Positions 4,139-9,558 of a stretch of DNA of 9,558 nucleotides are shown piece after piece (the stretch's first letter is position 1; each line of letters starts with the position of its first letter). The translations under genes were made by a program, and so were the position numbers. Below the pieces are notes generated by a model. It did no database searches. It was not told the origin of the DNA and saw only the letters and a program-made list of their open reading frames with translations. The stretch is from contig CAYHMW010000029.1 in assembly GCA_964357925.1 (NCBI GenBank), forward strand, positions 1-9,558, given 5' to 3'. This DNA is from CAYHMW01 sp964357925. GTDB lineage: Bacteria; Patescibacteriota; Microgenomatia; UBA8517.

Positions 4139-6745
4139 CTATTCTTCTTGCTCGTCTTGGCGGACGAGAGTAGTCACTGCCGCGACTGAGTCGCCTTTGT
4201 TGGCAAAGCGCATGATGATAACTCCTTGGGTTGATCTACCTAACTGTGGGATGTTTTTGAGAGGAAGCTTTATTATTTGACCGTGTTTACTGGTTATGAC
4301 GATCTGTGTCATTGTTTGATCTACGAGGATTGCGGCTTGCAAATCACCGGTTTTGGGCGTTACTGTTGCTGCTTTTACGCCCTTGCCAGCCCGTTTTTGA
4401 GTTGGGAAGAGGTGAATTGGTGTACGCTTCCCTAGCCCCTTCTCCGAAATTGTGAGTATGTCACGGAATACTTTTCGTCTTTTATCAGGTGTTGTTGCTT
4501 CTTTTTCTGGGAAAACCTCGAGGCCGATAATTTCATCCCCTTCTTCAAGCGTCATGCCTTTTACGCCTGATGTCGCCCGGCCCATTGGTCTGACATTGCT
4601 TTCTGGAAATCTAATGCTTTTACCTTTCTTTGTGATAATCAGGGCGTTGTCACTTCCAGCCGTCGCTTTTACTGATACTAGCCGATCCCCTTTTGCTAGG
4701 CGAATTGCGATGAGACCGTTGGCGCGTAGGTTGTCAAAGTCTTGGAGCTTGCTCTTTTTGACTACACCGTGACTCGTAACCATGATTAGATTTTTGGCTT
4801 CGGCGTTAACTGGGATGATTGATTGAATTAGCTCACCTTGATCGAGGTTAATGAGATTGACCAGAGCCTGACCTTTTGCTTGACGCGAACTTTCTGGGAT
4901 TTCCCATGTTTTTGTTCCAAAAACCCGACCTCTATCTGTAAAGAACAGGAGTGTGTCATGAGTTGTTGCTGAAAGGAAATGCTCGATTTCATCTTCTTCT
5001 TTGGTTGTCATGCCTACAACTCCCTTGCCTCCTCTTCTTTGAGACTTATATATTTCTCTTGGAACTCGCTTAATATAGCCGGTCTTGGTTACCGTTACTA
5101 GAGTGCCTGTTTTGGGGATGATGTCGGTCTCAGATAGTTCACCTAGTTTTTGTTTATAGATTTTAGTACGACGGTCATCGCCAAATTTTTCTTTGATTCC
5201 ATCGAGGTCTTTTGTGATAATGCTTAAGATCCGTTTTGGATCCCTTAATGTAGCAATTAGCTGATCTATAAGCTTCATGATTTCGTTATATTCCTTTTCA
5301 ATTTTTTCTCGTTCAAGAGCAGCGAGGCGACGAAGTTGCATGTCGAGGATTGCTGTTGCTTGGATGCCAGTGAAGCCAAACTTTTTCATAAGATTGCTTT
5401 TAGCATCGTCTTGCGTTCGGCTTGCTCTTATTGTTTTTATAACGTCATCGAGATTATCGAGTGCGATTTTTAGCCCTTCTAAGATATGGGCTCTCCTTTT
5501 GGCGGAAGTTAGTTCGAAGATTGTCCTCCTGAAGATGACCTTCTGTCTGTGTTTTACATATTCGACAAGAATTTGCTTGAGATTGACTGTGAACGGTGTG
5601 CCATCAACCAATGCCACGAAATTGGCAGGGAAGCTGGTCTGGAGCTTTGTGTATTTATAAAGACTATTGAGGACTGATTTGGGTTTTGAGTCTCTTTTGA
5701 GTTCGATAATAACACTCATACCTTTTTTGTCAGATTCGTCTCGCAGTGTTGTTACACCCTTTATTTTTTTGTCGCGAACGAGATTTGCAATATCTGCTAC
5801 AAGGTGAGCTTTGTTGACTTGATATGGAAGTTCTGTAATTTCAATAGTGGACCTGCCCTTTTTACCTTCTTTGATTTGCGCGATTCCGCGAACGACGATT
5901 TTGCCACGACCGGTCGCGTAAATGTCGCGCATGGCGCTCGCGTCATATATTGCACCACCTGTTGGGAAATCTGGTCCGGGAATAAAGTTAACTAGTTCAT
6001 CGAGACTAATTTCACTATCAAAGCTGATTTTATTTACTTTTAGTTCCTCTTCTGTAAGATCTATTTCCATACCTGCTGCGATTTTGTCGATTTTTCCGAT
6101 AAAATAATTAGCATGATCTTCCTGTTCTTTGATTTCCCCTATCGGCTTACCGGCTTTTACAGTCGCGATTGTTGCGTCACACAGTTCGGTGAGATTGTGT
6201 GGGGGAATCTTTGTGGCCATACCTACAGCAATACCTTCAGAGCCCATAAGGAGAAGGTTTGGTAGTGGAGATGGGAGGAATGTTGGTTCTTTGAGAGTGG
6301 CATCAAAATTATCGATAAAATCGACCGTAGCTTTCTCTATGTCTTCGAGCATGAGTGGCGCGATTTTACTAAGTTTGACCTCGGTATAGCGCATAGCTGC
6401 TGCTGAGTCTCCATCTACTGAACCAAAGTTGCCTTGGCCGTCGATTAGCGGGTAGCGCATTGTAAAGTCTTGAGCTAGCCGAACTATGGCGTCGTAGACC
6501 GCAGTGTCGCTGTGGGGATGGTATTTGCCGAGTACTTCTCCGACTACTTTGGCGCTTTTACTATATTTGGCACCTGGGTGCAGACCCATGTCGTGCATTG
6601 CAAAGAGGATGCGTCTGTGAACTGGTTTGAGGCCGTCCTTAATATCAGGAAGTGCACGAGCGACAATAACGCTCATTGCATAATCGAGGTAACTTTTGCT
6701 TAACTCCCCTGTAATCTCAACCTGTTTAATTTTGCCTATATCCAT
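4139..6745 (-). CDS. gyrA: DNA gyrase subunit A
   Basis: An 868-residue protein, a normal GyrA length. With GyrB it forms the A2B2 type II topoisomerase that introduces negative supercoils. The N-terminal breakage-reunion domain contains ALPDIKDGLKPVHRRILFAM (31-50) and the catalytic tyrosine Y120 in AAAMRYTE with the adjacent R119. The C-terminal beta-pinwheel (about 535-860) has the GyrA box QRRGGKG (about 568-574), which identifies it as gyrase rather than ParC, and a short acidic tail (DEQEE). The quinolone-pocket positions are T81 and D85 (E. coli 83 and 87). The usually invariant HPHGD is HPHSD here, with S79 at E. coli position 81. The start MDIGKIKQVEI fits the family. It is preceded by a probable promoter at 6762-6790 and has no Shine-Dalgarno. 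gyrB is not in the window. Confidence 0.98.
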   Translation of the reverse strand: MDIGKIKQVEITGELSKSYLDYAMSVIVARALPDIKDGLKPVHRRILFAMHDMGLHPGAKYSKSAKVVGEVLGKYHPHSDTAVYDAIVRLAQDFTMRYPLIDGQGNFGSVDGDSAAAMRYTEVKLSKIAPLMLEDIEKATVDFIDNFDATLKEPTFLPSPLPNLLLMGSEGIAVGMATKIPPHNLTELCDATIATVKAGKPIGEIKEQEDHANYFIGKIDKIAAGMEIDLTEEELKVNKISFDSEISLDELVNFIPGPDFPTGGAIYDASAMRDIYATGRGKIVVRGIAQIKEGKKGRSTIEITELPYQVNKAHLVADIANLVRDKKIKGVTTLRDESDKKGMSVIIELKRDSKPKSVLNSLYKYTKLQTSFPANFVALVDGTPFTVNLKQILVEYVKHRQKVIFRRTIFELTSAKRRAHILEGLKIALDNLDDVIKTIRASRTQDDAKSNLMKKFGFTGIQATAILDMQLRRLAALEREKIEKEYNEIMKLIDQLIATLRDPKRILSIITKDLDGIKEKFGDDRRTKIYKQKLGELSETDIIPKTGTLVTVTKTGYIKRVPREIYKSQRRGGKGVVGMTTKEEDEIEHFLSATTHDTLLFFTDRGRVFGTKTWEIPESSRQAKGQALVNLINLDQGELIQSIIPVNAEAKNLIMVTSHGVVKKSKLQDFDNLRANGLIAIRLAKGDRLVSVKATAGSDNALIITKKGKSIRFPESNVRPMGRATSGVKGMTLEEGDEIIGLEVFPEKEATTPDKRRKVFRDILTISEKGLGKRTPIHLFPTQKRAGKGVKAATVTPKTGDLQAAILVDQTMTQIVITSKHGQIIKLPLKNIPQLGRSTQGVIIMRFANKGDSVAAVTTLVRQDEQEE

Positions 6746-6761
6746 ATTGATAGAACGTTTA

Positions 6762-6790
6762 ATTCTAGCTTATCTGAGGCTGTGGAGCAA
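6762..6790 (-). promoter_or_regulatory. Probable gyrA promoter
   Basis: On the minus strand, TTGCTC (6790-6785, weak -35), a 17-bp spacer and TAGAAT (6767-6762, 5 of 6 consensus) precede the gyrA ATG at 6745 by 16 nt. The leader would be about 9-10 nt and has no purine-rich ribosome site. No terminator separates it from the DUF2905 gene, so read-through from the upstream operon is also possible. Confidence 0.5.
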
Positions 6791-6799
6791 GGAAACAAT

Positions 6800-7078
6800 T
6801 TACTTGTTGAGGAAGAATTTTGAGAAACCGAAAGATGAGATCAACTTGCCGAGAAGAAAAAGAGCGAGCATCAATGCACCAGCACTTACAAATGGAAAAT
6901 ATAAAAAGACTTCACCTTGAAAACGAAAAAGTAGATCGCCTGGTAATCCCTGCTTGACTAATCCTCGCCTTGCTACAAACACAAGAAAAGCAAAGCTGGC
7001 TGCGTATCCGAAAGCCATTACAAGTCCGTACTTTTTAAATAACTCCTTAAGTTGCTGTGAATTGATAAGGTCGAACAT
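6800..7078 (-). CDS. DUF2905-family small membrane protein
   Basis: A 92-residue protein with two predicted membrane helices (about 17-35 and 58-82). Between them lies the family hallmark GLPGDLLFR (44-52) followed by an aromatic-rich LYFPF (59-63). In DUF2905 proteins the comparable pattern is lGrLPGDi, a polar segment and fyfP, so the assignment is good, although the biochemical function of the family is not known. Compared with the usual compact DUF2905 (about 60-75 residues) it has an extra amphipathic N-terminus (MFDLINSQQLKELFKKYG). It starts 11 nt after the stop of the dehydrogenase-like gene on the same strand, without a Shine-Dalgarno, so it is probably the last gene of that operon. 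Confidence 0.85.
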   Translation of the reverse strand: MFDLINSQQLKELFKKYGLVMAFGYAASFAFLVFVARRGLVKQGLPGDLLFRFQGEVFLYFPFVSAGALMLALFLLGKLISSFGFSKFFLNK

Positions 7079-7089
7079 AATTTATGTTA

Positions 7090-8214
7090 TCAGGGTTTTA
7101 ATGAATAGACCACTCCCTTTTTGTCGTCTGATATAAAAATTGTACCCAATTTTGACACTAAGATATCGACTGGTCGGCCGTAGGCTTCATTGCCTTCTAA
7201 CCAGCCTGTAATAAAGTCTTCAACGACTGGGCTTGAATCTAGTTTTTTGATTCTGACGATTTTATAGCCTGTTGGAACTGTTCTATTCCAGGAACCGTGG
7301 TATGCAACTAAAAGGTCATTATTGTAAAAAGCCAAGCCTAAAGGTGCGGAGTGTGCTTTCAAATTTATTATTGAAGGTTCAGAAGCAGCGCAGGTTTTAT
7401 TGGCATTGTCGGAGTCATCGAAAGCGCTATCTTTACTATTTTTGCCGTAGCAATACGGCCAACCATAGTACCTGCCTTCTTTAACTATGTTTATTTCATC
7501 TGGTGGGATATCGTCACCTAGTAAATCACGTCCCATTTCTGTGGCCCATAGGTCTTCGGTTTCTGGATGGATTGCCATGAAGACTGAGTTTCTAAGACCT
7601 GTGGCGTAGGTGAAACTAGTTCCATCTTCTTTCACTCCAATAATGGCTGCTCGCCTTTGATCTTTTTCCTTGCAAACATTACAAGATGAACCAACTGAAA
7701 TTAGAAGCAAATCGCCTTTGAAAATAATGCTACGACTGAAATGGTTGCCTCCATCTGGAAGATCGATAATTTTTTTAGGGTTCGTTGCTCGAAGAGTATT
7801 TTTGTTGTAGTCGTAGCTTGTGACCTGGTGTGTTTCGGCTACATAAAGCTTATCTCCTTTGAAAGCTAATCCATGCGGTTTATTAAGATTTTGAAGTATT
7901 GTCTTGCCATCAGGGAGGGCGACCACTTTACCCTCTTTGATTAGACTGACAAGTATTATGCCGTTTGGGTCCTCAATGAGATCTCTGGGACTGCCTAGAT
8001 TTTCTGAGAAAACAGAGAGTGTGAAGCCGTTCGGGATTTTGAGAGGTAACCCGGTGGTATTTTGAGAAGGTTTTACCGCTCCTGTTGGCACAGCGGTTTC
8101 AGGTTGACGGACTGGAAGTATTGCAGGCCAGGCACCTTTTAAGTGATTGTTGTAGAAACTGAATATTATGCTGAAGATAATAAATAAAAAAACAACCAGT
8201 GATAATTTTTTCAT
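7090..8214 (-). CDS. Membrane-anchored glucose/sorbosone dehydrogenase-type beta-propeller (PQQ-dependent type)
   Basis: A 374-residue protein with an N-terminal signal peptide or anchor (about 5-22, MKK then a hydrophobic run, no lipobox Cys), a Pro/Thr-rich linker (about 28-60) and a beta-propeller (about 61-374). Family motifs seen are GNHFSR (156-161, H158 aligned by motif with the catalytic base of soluble glucose dehydrogenase), VGSSCNVC (174-181), YATGLRN (203-209), LWATEMGRDLLGDDIPPD (222-239), YGWPYCYG (250-257), YHGSWNR (305-311), GRPVDI (346-351) and ISDD (361-364). Family members oxidise sugars outside the cytoplasm using pyrroloquinoline quinone. Substrate and true cofactor here are inferred only from family. 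Four cysteines (178, 181, 255, 275) could form disulfides. Its ATG overlaps the TGA of the upstream protease gene (ATGA), implying translational coupling. Confidence 0.92.
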   Translation of the reverse strand: MKKLSLVVFLFIIFSIIFSFYNNHLKGAWPAILPVRQPETAVPTGAVKPSQNTTGLPLKIPNGFTLSVFSENLGSPRDLIEDPNGIILVSLIKEGKVVALPDGKTILQNLNKPHGLAFKGDKLYVAETHQVTSYDYNKNTLRATNPKKIIDLPDGGNHFSRSIIFKGDLLLISVGSSCNVCKEKDQRRAAIIGVKEDGTSFTYATGLRNSVFMAIHPETEDLWATEMGRDLLGDDIPPDEINIVKEGRYYGWPYCYGKNSKDSAFDDSDNANKTCAASEPSIINLKAHSAPLGLAFYNNDLLVAYHGSWNRTVPTGYKIVRIKKLDSSPVVEDFITGWLEGNEAYGRPVDILVSKLGTIFISDDKKGVVYSLKP

Positions 8215-9440
8215 TTGATATGCTCTAGCCTTTTAAGTATTGGTGGATGGGAATAGGAGAGAATTACCTTCATCGAGTGAGGTGTTAGATTTGAAAGATT
8301 GTTTACAGATAATTTTTTTAGGGCTAGGGCAAAGTCTTTGGGATGTCCAAATTTTTGGACGGCATAGTGATCGGCTTCAAATTCAAATGCTCGTGAGATG
8401 TAATTCGTAGCGACACCCAATATCTCAAAGATTGGTGAAGATAAAATTCCAATAAATACGAGGCTTGCATAAATCGAGGTCTCTTCTACTCTGAACAGTT
8501 GGAATATTACTGGGTTATTTATGAAAAGTGATGCAATATATAGCGATAATCCAGTAGTGACTATCGAGAGTGTTATTAATTTGATGATATGTTTCTTTTT
8601 ATAGTGCCCTATTTCGTGCGCAAGGACTGCAACAAGCTCGTCGTCTGTGTGTTTTTGAATTAGGGTGTCGAAAAGCACAATGCGCTTGAAACGACCGAAA
8701 CCTGTGAAGAAGGCGTTTGCTTTAGTTGATCTTTTGCCACCATCCATTGTATAAATACCCTGAATCTTAAAATTTTGTTTCGCTGCAAAATCTTCGATTT
8801 TACTTCGTAAAGGGCCTTCTGGGAGTGGGTCAAATTTGTTAAATAATGGCATTATAAGTACAGGAGCGATGAACATAATGGCAAGTTGAACAAGTGTAAT
8901 CGCAAGCCAAGCGACTAACCATGCCAGAGAACCTAGTTCTAGGAAAAAGTAGATTACAAAGGCTAGTATCGGTCCGCCAATGATTATTGTTAGGGATAGG
9001 TTTTTGAGTTCGTCTGTAATGAATGTTGTAACGGTGGTTTTATTGAAACCGAACTTTTTTTCGATTATGAATGTTTCGTAAATAGAAAATGGGAGTTCGA
9101 TAATGTGATTTAGCAGAAATAAAGCTCCCACAAAGAATAAACCAAGTGGGATTTCACCAACTAACATATTTAAGTTTCGGCCTGTGGAATCAAGCCAATT
9201 GAGCCCTCCTGAGAATATAATAATTAACGTGAATATAAGACTGATTGCACCTTTAATCAACCCAAAAAAAGTGTTTTCTTTGAGGTAATGTTGCGACTTT
9301 TTATATTTATCATTATCGTATAGATCTTTGAATTCTTTAGGGATTTCGGGAGACGCTGACTTGATATTTAGTAGGTCCGCGATGGATTCTACTAAAAATG
9401 GGATTGTTAAAATGAGCAAGAGAATGATGTTCAGTGACAT
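8211..9440 (-). CDS. M48-family membrane zinc metalloprotease, Ste24/CAAX-protease type
   Basis: A 409-residue integral membrane protease. The N-terminal region (about 1-200) has about five hydrophobic spans and the EKKFGFNKTTVTTFITDELK segment typical of the Ste24 N-terminal domain. The catalytic half has HEIGH (275-279; zinc ligands H275 and H279, general base E276), a third zinc ligand E353 in EFEAD (353-357), the substrate-side segment TKANAFFTGFGR (239-250) and a terminal SHPP (397-400). In eukaryotes this family trims prenylated CAAX proteins. Bacterial homologues act on membrane or exported proteins with mostly unknown substrates. All catalytic residues are intact. The start at 9440 overlaps the TAA of an upstream gene by one base (TAATG), and its own stop overlaps the next start by four bases, so it lies inside a tightly coupled operon. 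No Shine-Dalgarno is visible. Confidence 0.95.
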   Translation of the reverse strand: MSLNIILLLILTIPFLVESIADLLNIKSASPEIPKEFKDLYDNDKYKKSQHYLKENTFFGLIKGAISLIFTLIIIFSGGLNWLDSTGRNLNMLVGEIPLGLFFVGALFLLNHIIELPFSIYETFIIEKKFGFNKTTVTTFITDELKNLSLTIIIGGPILAFVIYFFLELGSLAWLVAWLAITLVQLAIMFIAPVLIMPLFNKFDPLPEGPLRSKIEDFAAKQNFKIQGIYTMDGGKRSTKANAFFTGFGRFKRIVLFDTLIQKHTDDELVAVLAHEIGHYKKKHIIKLITLSIVTTGLSLYIASLFINNPVIFQLFRVEETSIYASLVFIGILSSPIFEILGVATNYISRAFEFEADHYAVQKFGHPKDFALALKKLSVNNLSNLTPHSMKVILSYSHPPILKRLEHIK

Positions 9441-9558
9441 TAGACTAATTTATTTATTTTCTTTGCTAGGCCATGATCTTTTTCTGTCACCTTACCTTGA
9501 TCGTGTGTACTTGTACTGATAATTACACATTTGTAATCGTGGAGAAAAATATTTGGGT
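9440..9558 (-). CDS. 3' end of an unidentified gene heading the M48 operon (5' end outside window)
   Basis: One minus-strand frame is open from the window edge to a TAA at 9442-9440 and gives 38 residues, including HDYKCVIIS, a TSTHDQGKVTEKDHGLA segment and the C-terminus KKINKLV. The composition is protein-like (a hydrophobic strand, then a charged helix), while the other two minus frames close early. The TAA shares its last base with the ATG of the protease gene, a junction typical of co-transcribed genes. The family cannot be identified from this fragment. Confidence 0.68.
   Translation of the reverse strand, partial: PNIFLHDYKCVIISTSTHDQGKVTEKDHGLAKKINKLV

Noticed and set aside
5277..5660. 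Plus-strand open frames inside gyrA, including those at 4452-4772, 5804-5995, 6129-6389 and 6512-6703
   Set aside because: These are antisense shadows of the gyrA reading frame with no independent protein features.

Overview
The window looks like a compact, moderately AT-rich bacterial chromosome segment. It is most plausibly from the Candidate Phyla Radiation (Patescibacteria), perhaps a Microgenomates-type lineage. This is an inference from gene content, protein style, very tight packing and the near absence of Shine-Dalgarno sequences; no rRNA or other marker is present to confirm it. TGA, TAG and TAA are all used as stops, so the code is the ordinary bacterial one and not the TGA=Gly code of Gracilibacteria.

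Layout. (1) Bases 1-656: the last codons of a possible plus-strand gene, converging on a minus-strand TPR protein with a C-terminal domain I do not recognise. (2) Bases 657-717: a 61-bp divergent promoter region. (3) Bases 718-2200: yebC (transcriptional/translational regulator family), overlapping a polytopic membrane protein of unknown function. (4) Bases 2201-3168: a 968-bp stretch with no credible protein gene but many inverted repeats, a dispersed-repeat-like palindrome and at least one good intrinsic terminator. It is the most unexplained part of the window and may encode one or more structured RNAs. (5) Bases 3169-4128: a complete Xer-type tyrosine recombinase with its own strong promoter. 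(6) Bases 4139-6745, minus strand: gyrA, converging on the recombinase with only 10 bp between stop codons. (7) Bases 6800-9558, minus strand: an operon-like series transcribed in the order unknown partial gene, Ste24-like M48 membrane protease, membrane-anchored glucose/sorbosone-dehydrogenase-type beta-propeller, DUF2905 small membrane protein. The first three are joined by TAATG and ATGA stop/start overlaps, and gyrA lies 54 bp downstream.

How the parts relate. YebC, Xer recombinase and GyrA are housekeeping functions: gene regulation or translation support, chromosome dimer resolution or integration, and DNA topology. The M48/propeller/DUF2905 cluster is a cell-envelope group: an intramembrane zinc protease, an exported or anchored six-bladed-propeller-type enzyme and a two-helix membrane protein. 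A recurring regulatory theme is that recognisable -10 elements lie only 6-16 nt from start codons, and no gene has a well-placed Shine-Dalgarno sequence. This suggests leaderless or near-leaderless mRNAs for the operon-leading genes. I found no clear new defence or mobile system. The best candidates for undescribed biology are the structured non-coding region at 2201-3168 and the uncharacterised C-terminal domain of the TPR protein.
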